Below are positions 1-8,453 of a DNA stretch of 64,000 nt, one piece after another (position 1 is the stretch's first letter; each line of letters opens with the position of its first letter). A program made the position numbers and the translations under genes. The stretch lies in assembly GCF_001577525.1 (NCBI RefSeq), contig NZ_CP013015.1:973107-1037106 (forward strand), written 5' to 3'. The notes under the pieces are model-generated. The model made no database searches, was not told where the DNA came from, and saw only the letters and a program-made list of their open reading frames with translations. The DNA comes from Candidatus Desulfofervidus auxilii. Its GTDB lineage: Bacteria > Desulfobacterota > Desulfofervidia > Desulfofervidales > Desulfofervidaceae.

Positions 1-49
1 TTTCAAAAAGAAGTTTATATTTCATTAATTCTTTAACTTCCTCATCCAT
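1..49 (-). CDS. Partial gene at left edge, unknown
   Basis: A reading frame enters from the left edge on the minus strand. It starts at the ATG complementary to 47-49, seven bases after an AAAGGAG ribosome site (57-63); an ATG at 53-55 is too close to that site. Only about 16 residues (MDEEVKELMK...) are visible, so no family can be named. It diverges from the transfer operon. Confidence 0.35.
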   Translation of the reverse strand, partial: MDEEVKELMKYKLLFE

Positions 50-353
50 GGCCATTCTCCTTTAAACAAAACTTCATTTCAAATTAGGTTTTTTAAAAAA
101 GGAACGGAGTCGTGATTTGAGACTTACAACAAGCCCCGGTGGGTTTTGTTTTTGGTAATAGGTAACAGGAGTTTCACCTATTCCCCCAATTTTTTGTTTT
201 TTTATCTCCAAGAAACATACCTGTCAAGTTTTTTATAGATTGACAGAGAGAAGCTTACAAAACATCCATGTTCCCCATTTCCCACAGTATTAAGAATGGG
301 CAAAAATTTTTAGTATTTTGTTATTACTTTATAAAAATTTTAAGGAGGAAAAA
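50..353. other. Intergenic region upstream of the transfer operon
   Basis: About 300 bases without a gene between the leftward fragment and the first transfer gene. It should hold the operon promoter. A TTGACA hexamer at 240-245 is the best -35 candidate, but I see no convincing -10 at the right distance. A hairpin with a T-run lies at 157-203. Confidence 0.4.
157..203 (+). terminator. Possible terminator hairpin
   Basis: AATAGGT at 157-163 pairs with ACCTATT at 176-182, and a T-rich run follows at 190-203. The stem is short and AT-rich and no rightward gene upstream is visible, so this could equally be an operator or chance palindrome. Confidence 0.3.
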
Positions 354-1100
354 GTGAAAGTAATGAAATGTATGTTTATCCTGCTGTGTATGGTTACTTT
401 TACCTGTTCAACCAGCTTTTGCAAGACAGCCAGTGTATGTAAGGGTATTACCATTGAAACACTACGCAAACACGTCCCCATCCCGCCGGCAGAGATTATC
501 TCCATGCGTCCTGTACATGGACTGTGCGAGATTATCCTTGATATAAACGGTGAATATACCCCGGTCTATGCCACAAAGAACTTTGTTATTGCAGGTGAGG
601 TATTTGAAAATAGGACACAGGTAACCCAGAACAAAATAAGTGAGCTAAAAGCTAAACAGTTTGGCAAACTCAAAAGCCAGGTAGAAAACCTGGTGGCCAT
701 GAGTTACAGACCATCTAAAAATGCTCAGCATACCATATATATGTTTACCGACCCTGTATGTCCATTCTGCGGCCGTGCCGAAAGTCAGATCAAACAGGTC
801 GCTGATAAATTCAATGCGGAACTGAAGGTAATTTTTTTCCCGGTTCATATTCCCGTGGGCCGTGATAAGGCTATAGAGGCAATCTGCAGAAAGCTTACCC
901 TGGAGCAATACCTGAAAAAGGACTGGGAGAGGGAGAATAAAACAGATGACTACCAGTGTGAGAGAGGCAAGAAAATTGTTAATGAATCTTCCACTCTGGC
1001 CAGAAAACTGGGAATCCGGGGAGTCCCTACATTTTTCACCGGGAATGGAAAGAGAATAGTCGGGGCAAACATGCGCCAGCTTGAAAGTGTCCTGAAGTAA
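354..1100 (+). CDS. dsbC: DsbC-like periplasmic thiol:disulfide isomerase
   Basis: A 248-residue protein with an N-terminal signal peptide, a short N-terminal domain and a C-terminal thioredoxin fold. The active site reads CPFC (about residues 136-139) and the cis-proline loop is GVPT near residue 225, as in the DsbC/DsbG family. The start is taken as GTG 354, five bases after AAGGAGG at 342-348; a TTG at 318 has no ribosome site. F-type transfer regions commonly carry a thioredoxin-fold protein (TrbB, DsbC-like). Here it leads the operon, consistent with a job isomerising disulfides in the very Cys-rich TraN, TraU and the 1862-residue protein downstream. The family is clear; substrates are inferred. 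Confidence 0.88.
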   Translation: MKVMKCMFILLCMVTFTCSTSFCKTASVCKGITIETLRKHVPIPPAEIISMRPVHGLCEIILDINGEYTPVYATKNFVIAGEVFENRTQVTQNKISELKAKQFGKLKSQVENLVAMSYRPSKNAQHTIYMFTDPVCPFCGRAESQIKQVADKFNAELKVIFFPVHIPVGRDKAIEAICRKLTLEQYLKKDWERENKTDDYQCERGKKIVNESSTLARKLGIRGVPTFFTGNGKRIVGANMRQLESVLK

Positions 1101-1153
1101 AATTTTACCCCTTCACTATTATAAGAATAAAAAGAGAAAAGGAGGTGAAAGGA

Positions 1154-1447
1154 ATGAAGAAACTTTTTGTAATCCTGAGCATTTTTATGCTGGTTGGAAG
1201 CATGCTTGTACCTGCCGCCATGGCTTTCGACACCTCTTCAGGAACAGAACTGCAGCCTGCCTACGACGCCATCAGCCAGGGGATCGGTGGTTACTGGGGT
1301 ATGACCTTTGCAATAGTAGCTGTAGCAGTGGGGTTGTTCCTGGCATGGCAGTTCAGGAATGTTTTGATTTTCCTCGGTGGTATAGTGGCAGCGGTGCTGG
1401 TACCCCACATTGTTACAATTATTAGCAATATGGGAGCATGTTTCTAG
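1154..1447 (+). CDS. traA: TraA-like F-type pilin
   Basis: A 97-residue precursor: a long signal sequence ending near an Ala-Met-Ala motif, then a mature part of about 70 residues with two hydrophobic segments separated by a short basic turn (WQFRN), the usual F-pilin topology. Start ATG 1154 is preceded by AAGGAGGTG at 1140-1148; an upstream in-frame GTG at 1145 overlaps that ribosome site and is unlikely. It sits directly before traL, as in F. The mature protein would be stored in the inner membrane and assembled into the conjugative pilus. A strong terminator follows at once. Primary sequence similarity among pilins is low, so the call rests on size, topology and position. Confidence 0.8.
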   Translation: MKKLFVILSIFMLVGSMLVPAAMAFDTSSGTELQPAYDAISQGIGGYWGMTFAIVAVAVGLFLAWQFRNVLIFLGGIVAAVLVPHIVTIISNMGACF

Positions 1448-1462
1448 TGTCCAATCATTGAG

Positions 1463-1500
1463 GCTACCGGGGTTTCCTCACCCCGGTAGCAATTTTTTTT
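1463..1500 (+). terminator. Rho-independent terminator between traA and traL
   Basis: GGCTACCGGGG pairs with CCCCGGTAGC around an eight-base loop and is followed by AATTTTTTTT: a textbook intrinsic terminator. It lies inside the transfer operon, between the pilin gene and traL, with no new promoter obvious before traL. Partial read-through would give far more pilin mRNA than mRNA for the assembly proteins. Confidence 0.9.
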
Positions 1501-1516
1501 AAAAAAGGAGCGTACC

Positions 1517-1801
1517 GTGGAGTTTGAGACCAGGTTCTGTCCCACACTGGATAAACCCCCACTCTTTCTGTGGTGGGAAATGGATGAAATAATCGTTTTT
1601 GTGACCTGTATCGGGCTTTCTTTTGTTTTCTTCAAGGAAGCACTGCCGGGAACGATAGCCGGAATCATTGGCATGTGGCTTTATATCAAGATATTCAAAA
1701 AGAGAGGAAGGGTAAACAAAGTACTGCATCATTTGTGGCGGCGTGGAGTATTTGACTACCCCACGATACCTCCTGGCTACTACAGGTACTTCTGGGAATA
1801 A
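1517..1801 (+). CDS. traL: TraL-like T4SS inner-membrane protein
   Basis: A 94-residue protein with two closely spaced hydrophobic segments (about residues 20-55), the length and topology of TraL/VirB3-type pilus assembly proteins, which sit in the inner membrane with the VirB4-type ATPase. The start is GTG 1517 behind an AAAGGAG ribosome site. It is followed five bases later by traE in the F order A-L-E-K-B. Nothing unusual is seen. Confidence 0.85.
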   Translation: MEFETRFCPTLDKPPLFLWWEMDEIIVFVTCIGLSFVFFKEALPGTIAGIIGMWLYIKIFKKRGRVNKVLHHLWRRGVFDYPTIPPGYYRYFWE

Positions 1802-1806
1802 AAATC

Positions 1807-2388
1807 ATGCTATTTAAAAAATATCTCAGCACTTACACCAGTACACTTTCAGAAAATAGATTCTTGAAGGTGATAATCTTTAGTCTGATGATAACCGTGA
1901 TGGTAGAGGGGGCAATGCTAATTTTTCTGGCAAAACAGGTAAGAGTGGTAATTGTGCCAAATTTTATTGATAAACAGTTTTCCATCCAGGGAAACAGAGC
2001 CAGCTACGAATATATCACGTTAATGACCGAATATGCTGTGGGACTACTTAATGATTACACCCCTAAAACTGTTAAACAGCGGAGACAGGAATTTTTGAGG
2101 TTTGTTGCGCCACAATATTATCACGAGATAGAAGCCCGGTTACTTGCTGAAGCAGATGAACTCATAAGATATGACACCTCATCATTTTTCATCAAGCAGG
2201 AAACCAGGGTAATGCCCGACAGGGTTATTGTTATTGGAATACGCAAAAAATTTCTTGGCAAGGAACCTGTGCCCCAGGCACAGATTGTATGTGTAGCTTT
2301 TTACAAAATAAAGGATGGAAGATTCAGGATTGTGAAATATGAAGAAATGGATCTTGATACTTATCGCAAAACTTATGGTAACATCTAA
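1807..2388 (+). CDS. traE: TraE-like T4SS protein (VirB5/TraE family)
   Basis: A 193-residue protein with one N-terminal transmembrane helix (about residues 23-45) followed by a periplasmic domain, the layout of TraE (VirB8-like fold) of F-type systems. TraE is part of the pilus assembly machinery in the inner membrane and periplasm. Its 3' end overlaps the traK start by 50 bases, implying coupled translation. Family assignment rests on length, topology and gene order. Confidence 0.83.
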   Translation: MLFKKYLSTYTSTLSENRFLKVIIFSLMITVMVEGAMLIFLAKQVRVVIVPNFIDKQFSIQGNRASYEYITLMTEYAVGLLNDYTPKTVKQRRQEFLRFVAPQYYHEIEARLLAEADELIRYDTSSFFIKQETRVMPDRVIVIGIRKKFLGKEPVPQAQIVCVAFYKIKDGRFRIVKYEEMDLDTYRKTYGNI

Positions 2389-3061
2389 CCTTTTTGCCTT
2401 TCAGGTTGTCCAGGGAGAGGGTTATCAGTTTGTAGACATTTCTCTTAAAGACACAAACAGAATTATCTGTCCTGTCAGTATAGGACAGGCCATCTTTTCA
2501 AAAGAAAAAAACATCCAGGTGAAAATTGCCGGCCAGAATGCCTTTGTAAAAATTATTCCGCATCAGGAATTCAACCCTGAGACAGGCCAACAGAAGCTGG
2601 TTTATCCATCCTACCCCAGGGAACTCTACCTTGAATGTGGAGGAAAAATTTTCTCTCTTGTTCTGACTCCAAAGGATATTCCTGCTGAAACCATTGCCCT
2701 GAGATTGCCGGCTTACGAAAAAGAAAAAGCTACTGAATACGAAAAGAGCGGTCCCTATCGTAAAACCCTCCTGGAACTTATCAGGTCTGCCTATCTGGAG
2801 CAGCCTCCGGAGGGTTACCAGGTAGAAGAAACAAATCAGCCTCTCAAGAACTTTGACAAAATCGAGGTGTTCCTCCGGCGCAAGATGAAAGGAGCACACT
2901 ACGTGGTATATGAATATGTTATCACGGCAAAACAGAAAGTGAACCTTGATGAGATTCACTTTCTTCACATAACAAGAAATCCACTGGCAATATCACTCTC
3001 AAAACTCATACTTACTGAGGGAGAAACGGCAAGGCTCTTTATTGTCTCCAGGAAAAGCTGA
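2339..3061 (+). CDS. traK: TraK-like secretin-type outer core protein
   Basis: A 240-residue secreted protein with an N-terminal signal sequence ending around Ala-Phe-Gln. TraK (VirB9-like) forms the periplasmic/outer-membrane core complex with TraV and TraB. The start chosen at 2339 includes the whole signal peptide; an internal ATG at codon 13 would remove most of it. The stop overlaps the ATG of traB (TGATG at 3059-3063), so the two are translationally coupled. The central part resembles the TraK beta-domain only by general character; order and size carry the call. Confidence 0.82.
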   Translation: MKKWILILIAKLMVTSNLFAFQVVQGEGYQFVDISLKDTNRIICPVSIGQAIFSKEKNIQVKIAGQNAFVKIIPHQEFNPETGQQKLVYPSYPRELYLECGGKIFSLVLTPKDIPAETIALRLPAYEKEKATEYEKSGPYRKTLLELIRSAYLEQPPEGYQVEETNQPLKNFDKIEVFLRRKMKGAHYVVYEYVITAKQKVNLDEIHFLHITRNPLAISLSKLILTEGETARLFIVSRKS

Positions 3062-4245
3062 TGGAAAAATTCTGGGAAAATATACAGCAGGGAAACAAAA
3101 AGAAACTTTTCTACCAGGCAATAACAGGTATTGTGCTGATTATACTGGCTATCGGTGTTTATTTCATGATTAAACCCAGGGGACACAGAGCACACCCCAG
3201 GCCGGAGATTACCACCCATAAAGAAGACCTCACCAGGGAATCCTGGCTGGCCACGGCCACAAAACGTCTGGAAGAACAGCAGAGACGGTTGAAGCAGATG
3301 GAGAAGAAGCTGAAGGAAATTCAGAATATGACAAAGAGTCAGAAAGGAACTCCACTATCACCACCTCCACCGCCACCACCATCAGAAAATAAACAAAAAC
3401 AGGCCAGTCCATTCATCCCACCCCCTCCACCACCTCCTGCAAAAGCACCTACCGGAACGACTCCTCCCGTTCCTCCAGCACAGGTAAAGCAGCAGGCATC
3501 ACAGGGAATAACCGTGGAATCAATTGACCTTATAGCAGTTGTGAAGGGAAGCGGAGAGAAAAAAGTAAATTCTCCGGTAAAGACCACAATTAGGCAGAAA
3601 AAAAAGGCAAAAGAGAATATAGAAAATACTATTCCTGCAGGTTCATTCACATCCGGCATTTTGTTGTCCGGTCTTGATGCCCCCACAGGGGGGAAGGCCA
3701 GCAGTTCACCACATCCTGTTCTGATCAGACTTACTGATCTGACCGTCCTGCCCAACAAGTTTTACTCTGACATAAAAAGTTGCTTTGTAATAGGAGAGGG
3801 ATACGGAGACCTATCCTCCGAAAGGGCATATATAAGGCTAAATACTCTGTCATGTGTAAAGGAAGACACCAGCATTCTGGAAAGAAAGATAGAGGGATAT
3901 ATCTCCGGTGAGGACGGGAAAATCGGCCTGAAGGGCAGAGTGGTAAGCAAACAGGGAGCACTCCTGGCCCGCACGCTGGTAGCAGGCTTCCTTGAGGGGG
4001 CAAGCAAAATCCTTCAGCAGCAAGGCACATACGTAAGTATTTCACCACTGGGGGCCACCGAAACCGTAAAACCCGGAGAGGTTACAAGACTTTCCATGTA
4101 TTCCGGTGCGGCGGAAGCAGCGAAGAAACTGTCAGATTTTTACATGAAGCTGGTTAATGAAACTTTTCCAGTTGTTGAAATTACTGCCGGAAGAAAGGTG
4201 GAAATAGTATTTCTAAAAAAAGTAAATCTGGAGAAAAGCTCGTGA
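3061..4245 (+). CDS. traB: TraB-like T4SS scaffold protein
   Basis: A 394-residue protein with an N-terminal transmembrane helix (about 18-36), a charged coiled coil (about 60-95), two polyproline runs (about 102-140) and a C-terminal beta-rich domain (about 190-394). This is the standard order of TraB/VirB10 proteins, which span from inner to outer membrane through the proline-rich linker. It overlaps traK upstream by one base and the lipoprotein gene downstream by four bases. The proline runs are made of near-pure CCN codons, which explains a spurious glycine-rich frame on the other strand. Confidence 0.88.
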   Translation: MEKFWENIQQGNKKKLFYQAITGIVLIILAIGVYFMIKPRGHRAHPRPEITTHKEDLTRESWLATATKRLEEQQRRLKQMEKKLKEIQNMTKSQKGTPLSPPPPPPPSENKQKQASPFIPPPPPPPAKAPTGTTPPVPPAQVKQQASQGITVESIDLIAVVKGSGEKKVNSPVKTTIRQKKKAKENIENTIPAGSFTSGILLSGLDAPTGGKASSSPHPVLIRLTDLTVLPNKFYSDIKSCFVIGEGYGDLSSERAYIRLNTLSCVKEDTSILERKIEGYISGEDGKIGLKGRVVSKQGALLARTLVAGFLEGASKILQQQGTYVSISPLGATETVKPGEVTRLSMYSGAAEAAKKLSDFYMKLVNETFPVVEITAGRKVEIVFLKKVNLEKSS

Positions 4246-4454
4246 AAAAGATAACTATCTTATTCCTGATCCTTATTCTGTCTACAGGTTGCTCAAGGCT
4301 CCTGCTACCCTACCACGAGCACTACGCCTGTGAAAAAGAATATGAGGGGGGATACTGCGGCAGTATCAAGCAGGTATATGAAGAATCACTTAAGCAGGAC
4401 AAAAAAGAAAAAAAAGAAAAGGAGCAGTGCCCATGTCAATGTCCTCTTCAGTAA
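4242..4454 (+). CDS. traV: TraV-like lipoprotein, N-terminal half
   Basis: A 70-residue lipoprotein: signal peptide with lipobox ending LSTGC (Cys about 17), then a segment containing a GGYCGSI...VYEES pattern that resembles the N-terminal Cys region of TraV, and a Lys/Glu-rich tail ending CPCQCP. TraV anchors the TraK ring in the outer membrane. Family TraV proteins usually continue into a C-terminal domain; here that domain seems to be on the next gene. It overlaps both neighbours. The split is an inference from two partial resemblances. Confidence 0.6.
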   Translation: MKKITILFLILILSTGCSRLLLPYHEHYACEKEYEGGYCGSIKQVYEESLKQDKKEKKEKEQCPCQCPLQ

Positions 4455-4975
4455 AAAACTTCTTTCTAATATTTACGAGCTTAATACTGATATGTGGATG
4501 TGCAGGCAGGAAACCAGCCATAAGGCATCTGGGTGAACCTCCCACTTCAGCCGTGGATGTGGACCTCTCAGCCATTACGAAAAATAAAAAGAAACAGCAA
4601 CAGCTTAAAAGACTGATTGAAAAAACAGCAGCGAAAATTGCAGAAAAAAAAGTCAATGAGATTGCCAGCAAGAAATCACTCAGAGAGACAGAACTTGAAA
4701 GAGAAAAACAGGAGATATTCAAAAATATAGTTAAGTCTCCTCCGGTTCCAATTAAAGCCCCTGATACTATTTTGCGTGTACTCATCATGCCTCATGTGGA
4801 TGCCTCAGGTGTGTTTCACTCCTATGAATATTCCTATGTCAAGGTCAGTGAGGGTAAATGGATACTGGGCGATTACCTCCTGTCTCCTGCCAGGGAGGGA
4901 ATAAAGAAAGAGAAACCAGTCGCAAGACCATTAAAAACAGACAATAGCCAATCCAAAGAAAAAGAGAAAAAGTAA
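4433..4975 (+). CDS. Second lipoprotein with TraV C-terminal-like domain
   Basis: A 180-residue protein with its own lipobox (ICGC), a charged helical stretch (about 45-105) and a C-terminal segment of the form PxxAPDTxLRVxIMPxxDxxGxFH followed by a Trp-Ile-Leu-Gly turn, which resembles the last domain of TraV. The start is placed at ATG 4433, eight bases after AAGGAG; a GTG at 4427 touches the ribosome site. Its first 22 bases overlap the preceding lipoprotein gene. Together the two genes may do the work of one TraV, with each half separately lipidated. Alternatively the second is an unrelated transfer lipoprotein. Confidence 0.6.
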   Translation: MSMSSSVKNFFLIFTSLILICGCAGRKPAIRHLGEPPTSAVDVDLSAITKNKKKQQQLKRLIEKTAAKIAEKKVNEIASKKSLRETELEREKQEIFKNIVKSPPVPIKAPDTILRVLIMPHVDASGVFHSYEYSYVKVSEGKWILGDYLLSPAREGIKKEKPVARPLKTDNSQSKEKEKK

Positions 4976-4977
4976 CC

Positions 4978-7629
4978 GTGAAAGGAAATTACTTCACGAG
5001 AATAAAAATTTTTTTCAGAAACTTCATTGAATCGTTTCTCCCGGAAGTGGACGGGCTGGAAGTAGAAGCCCTTGAGAGACTCCATGTCAAGAACCCACTG
5101 TCCAATTTTATCCTACCTCAATCGTTTGATCCTGATCTGGGATTTTTTTTCTGTGCGGATAACACAGTTGGTCTCATGTATGAGCTTCCTCCACTTACCG
5201 CTGCAGGAGAAAAAACCGTTCAGGCCCTGCGTGATGGTATCTATAAGGCAGACCTGCCGGAAGATACACTGATCCAGTTCATACTATGGGGGTCGGAATA
5301 TATAGAACCATTCCTGCAGTCCTACGTGAGCATGCGTCCGGAGGAAAAACGCTGGTTTGTGGAAAGATATGCAGATTTTTACAGAAAACACATCTGGAAC
5401 GGACCCTTTCCGGAATGGCTCTGTCCCCTGAGAAACTTCAGGCTGTTTTTCGTCCTGAAGCTGCCCTATTCACTGAACCAGTATCAGAAGAAAAAGGAAG
5501 AACTCTACCATCTGAGAGAAAGAATTTTCTCCACCCTGAAGGCCGCTGGTTTTACTCCATACAGGGTAAAACCCCGGCAGCTGATTCAGATTTACTATCT
5601 GATATTCAATCCCAACCATGACAAAAACCGCTCAGAAAGTCTCCATTATGACCCCGCGCAAGAAATAAGAAAACAGTGCATCATGGGAGATACAGTTATT
5701 GAGCAGGATGATGATTATATAAGGGTGGATGGAGTTTACGGTAAGGCTCTCACGGTACAGGCCTATCCAAAAGAAATTGATATTGGCAGGGCAAGAAACC
5801 TGGTTGGCAATATAATGGGAAACGATGCCGAGCAAATCAACACTCCTTTTTTTCTGGTACTATGTGCAAGAAGAGCAACCGAGATGGAAAAGAGGAGAAT
5901 ATACGCCAAGGAGGCAGCCACACCAAAAGCAAAGAAGATTTCTTCTTTTTCAAAAAAACACGAAGAGAGAGTGGATGAACTCCTTTACGCAACTAACAGA
6001 TTAACCCAGGATGGAGTATTCTGGAAATGCTCCCTCATCTGGTACCTCTACCATCCGGATTACCAGTTCCTCACCCGTGCAGTAAACACACTTACTCACT
6101 TTGCCCAGGGTTCACACTTTACCCTCCAGGAAGAAATTGCCAACCTACCTCTCTTTCTGGCCTGCACCCCCTTCAACCTCACCCATCCCCTGCTTGACGG
6201 TGACGTAAGGGCGACACCCGGGAAAAAACTTGCAAGAAAGAAAAGGACCCTTTCGTTTGGCAGGGCTGCATCGTATCTGGTACACAACTGTACCCATCTT
6301 TCACCTGTCCAGGGAGACTGGAGTGGAACACCCACTCCCACACTCCCATTTGTGGGAAGAATGGGGCAGGTGGCATCCATAAGCCTGTGGGATACAAACG
6401 CAAGTAAAAACACGGTAATAGTCGCCCCTAGCGGGCTAGGAAAGTCATTTCTTGCCAACCACATTGCCACTCATTACTGGTCACTGAACAGTCTGGTAAG
6501 GATTGTAGATGTGGGCTATTCCTATGAGCCTATCTGCCGGCTTTTTAACGGCCAGTTCGTAGAAATTGACCCCGCCAATCCCATTACCATGAATCCATTT
6601 TCCGAGGTGAAAGATCTGGATGCAAACATGAGCTTCCTGGTTTCCATCGTCAGCAAGATGATGAAACCAAAAGACCCTGTTTCTGACAGAGAAAGGGGAA
6701 TCATAGAAAGGGCCATCAGGATGACCTTTGAGAAGTACGGGAAAGAAACCAACATAACAAAAATAAGAGATACCCTGCTTGAAATGCACGAGAGTGAACA
6801 TGACAAACTCCTGCGGCAGATAGCTGTTGACCATCTGGCACCATGGGTAGAAGGTGGTCAGTACGGCAGGCTGGTCAATGGTAAAAACCAGGTGGATTTC
6901 CATAATCCCTTTGTGGTAGTTGAACTCAGCAAATGTGAGACACACGAAACCCTGAAAAGTGTGGTGTTGCTGATGGTCTTTTACCACCTGAGCAGAGAGA
7001 TATACCACGGTAGTGAACACTTCAAGAAAATCATTATCTGGGATGAAGCCTGGAGATATCTTCATGATGAGGTTGCAGTGGAACAGATAGAAAAGGCAGC
7101 CAGGGAGTATCGTAAATTCAATGCTGCGCTGATTATTATCATGCAGTCAATCTCAGACCTTGCCCGCAATGAAAGCACTAAAGTAATTGAGGAAAATAGC
7201 GATTTTCTGTTCATCCTTCCGCAGAAGTCAGGAGTGGTAAAGGAAATGGAAAAGACACAGAAATTCGGACTCTATCCTTTTGAATATAAACTTATCAATA
7301 CCCTGACAACACAGAAGGGAAGGTACTCTGAATTTTTTGCCATAACCTGCAAAAACGGTAACTGGGTGCTGCGGCTTCTGGTTCCTGAAGACATTTACTG
7401 GATTTATACCACCGACCCTGACGACAAAGTGCTGAGAAGCATCTTTATGGAAGCAGGCTGGCCGATAGAAAAAATTATGGATAAGTGCGTCCAGATAAAG
7501 AAAATCCCCGGACTGCGGGATTTCTGGCAGGAAGTGGCGACGGCAAAGAAAACGGAAGGAAAAGAAGTAGATCTGAACCAACTCCTGAAATACGAGGAGG
7601 AAATTCTGCGTAAAAAGGCCCATGGATAG
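4978..7629 (+). CDS. traC: TraC/VirB4-family T4SS ATPase
   Basis: An 883-residue ATPase that powers pilus assembly at the cytoplasmic face. Visible motifs: an N-terminal TraC domain, Walker A APSGLGKS (about residue 483), Walker B KIIIWDEAW (about residue 683) and a following region with conserved Arg and Gln. Length matches F TraC (about 875). The start is GTG 4978, two bases after the preceding stop; the end overlaps the next gene by eight bases. It is full length with no lesions. Confidence 0.95.
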   Translation: MKGNYFTRIKIFFRNFIESFLPEVDGLEVEALERLHVKNPLSNFILPQSFDPDLGFFFCADNTVGLMYELPPLTAAGEKTVQALRDGIYKADLPEDTLIQFILWGSEYIEPFLQSYVSMRPEEKRWFVERYADFYRKHIWNGPFPEWLCPLRNFRLFFVLKLPYSLNQYQKKKEELYHLRERIFSTLKAAGFTPYRVKPRQLIQIYYLIFNPNHDKNRSESLHYDPAQEIRKQCIMGDTVIEQDDDYIRVDGVYGKALTVQAYPKEIDIGRARNLVGNIMGNDAEQINTPFFLVLCARRATEMEKRRIYAKEAATPKAKKISSFSKKHEERVDELLYATNRLTQDGVFWKCSLIWYLYHPDYQFLTRAVNTLTHFAQGSHFTLQEEIANLPLFLACTPFNLTHPLLDGDVRATPGKKLARKKRTLSFGRAASYLVHNCTHLSPVQGDWSGTPTPTLPFVGRMGQVASISLWDTNASKNTVIVAPSGLGKSFLANHIATHYWSLNSLVRIVDVGYSYEPICRLFNGQFVEIDPANPITMNPFSEVKDLDANMSFLVSIVSKMMKPKDPVSDRERGIIERAIRMTFEKYGKETNITKIRDTLLEMHESEHDKLLRQIAVDHLAPWVEGGQYGRLVNGKNQVDFHNPFVVVELSKCETHETLKSVVLLMVFYHLSREIYHGSEHFKKIIIWDEAWRYLHDEVAVEQIEKAAREYRKFNAALIIIMQSISDLARNESTKVIEENSDFLFILPQKSGVVKEMEKTQKFGLYPFEYKLINTLTTQKGRYSEFFAITCKNGNWVLRLLVPEDIYWIYTTDPDDKVLRSIFMEAGWPIEKIMDKCVQIKKIPGLRDFWQEVATAKKTEGKEVDLNQLLKYEEEILRKKAHG

Positions 7630-7963
7630 AGACATTATTTCCGTTCTGTTCCACATAGTTATCACCCTTCTTATCAGTTTCCTGGTATCAGTTGCCGTGG
7701 TGAAATACCATCAGAATTCCCGAATATGCTATGTATTTGACCTTCAGAAAGCAGTTACCAGAATAAAAAAACTTCCAGATTTTGAAAGAAAACTCCTGGC
7801 AATTGAGCAACAGCTGAATACATACAGTCAGCCTGTATTTATCAGAGGAGCAATTCTCAACATGAAAAACCAACGTGTGGAGGATATTACAGATGAGGTG
7901 CTGGCAGAAATTATGGTCATCAGCAAGCCAATGTCTGAAAACAGACAGCAAAGGCCTTATTAA
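7622..7963 (+). CDS. trbI: TrbI-like small inner-membrane transfer protein
   Basis: A 113-residue protein with one N-terminal membrane helix (about 8-28) and a cytoplasmic or periplasmic helical tail with a terminal DEVLAEIM segment. In F, trbI (128 residues, one membrane helix) lies between traC and traW, and this gene has the same place, size and topology. F TrbI affects pilus retraction. It overlaps traC upstream and the peptidase gene downstream. The name rests mainly on position. Confidence 0.6.
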   Translation: MDRDIISVLFHIVITLLISFLVSVAVVKYHQNSRICYVFDLQKAVTRIKKLPDFERKLLAIEQQLNTYSQPVFIRGAILNMKNQRVEDITDEVLAEIMVISKPMSENRQQRPY

Positions 7964-8417
7964 GAATATTACAGGAATCATTATTTTTGTAATTTTCTAT
8001 ATAGTCTTCATTCACACTGTGGGATACCCATCCATAAACCTGGATGAATCTCTGCCAGGAAAGCTCTACTGGACATTTCCCCACCCTGACAGCCTCAAGC
8101 AGGGAGATACTGTGGTATTCAGATTTAAAGGATCAAAGTACTTCCCCCATGGGGCCATTTTTATCAAAAAGGTTGCATGTATTCCCAAACAGAAACTTGT
8201 AGAAAAAAACAGGTGTTTTACCTGTAATGGTAAACCTATCGGCTGTGCAAAAGAAAGGGACAGGAAGGGAAATCCGGCACCACTCTTTAAGTGGAATGGT
8301 ATTATACCACCGGGAAAGTATTTTGTTGTGGGTATAAGCAGGGATAGCTACGACTCAAAATACTGGGGATTTGTTGATAAAACCGCCATTATAGGAAAGG
8401 CTTATAGAATTTTTTAG
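7875..8417 (+). CDS. S26-family signal peptidase (TraF of RP4 type)
   Basis: A membrane-bound serine protease with one N-terminal helix (IIIFVIFYIVFIHTVG), a catalytic Ser in the DESLPGKLYW box and the general-base Lys in FIKKVACIP, the Ser-Lys dyad of the TraF/Lep family. Such enzymes trim or cyclise pilins and are encoded in many transfer operons next to traW. The open frame begins at ATG 7875, deep in the previous gene; the true start probably lies near 7935-7950 at a non-ATG codon, giving about 160 residues. A second Cys pair (CFTCNGKPIGC) is typical of conjugative members. Confidence 0.85.
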   Translation: MWRILQMRCWQKLWSSASQCLKTDSKGLIKNITGIIIFVIFYIVFIHTVGYPSINLDESLPGKLYWTFPHPDSLKQGDTVVFRFKGSKYFPHGAIFIKKVACIPKQKLVEKNRCFTCNGKPIGCAKERDRKGNPAPLFKWNGIIPPGKYFVVGISRDSYDSKYWGFVDKTAIIGKAYRIF

Positions 8418-8453
8418 AAAAAGGAAACCTCTAACTGTCCAAAGATAAATACC

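Noticed and set aside
3339-3758. Glycine-rich frame on the minus strand inside traB
   Set aside because: It is the reverse complement of the proline-rich linker codons of traB; no ribosome site and no family-like sequence.
6481-7065. 194-codon minus-strand frame in traC
   Set aside because: Antisense to the conserved ATPase motifs of traC; shadow of codon bias.
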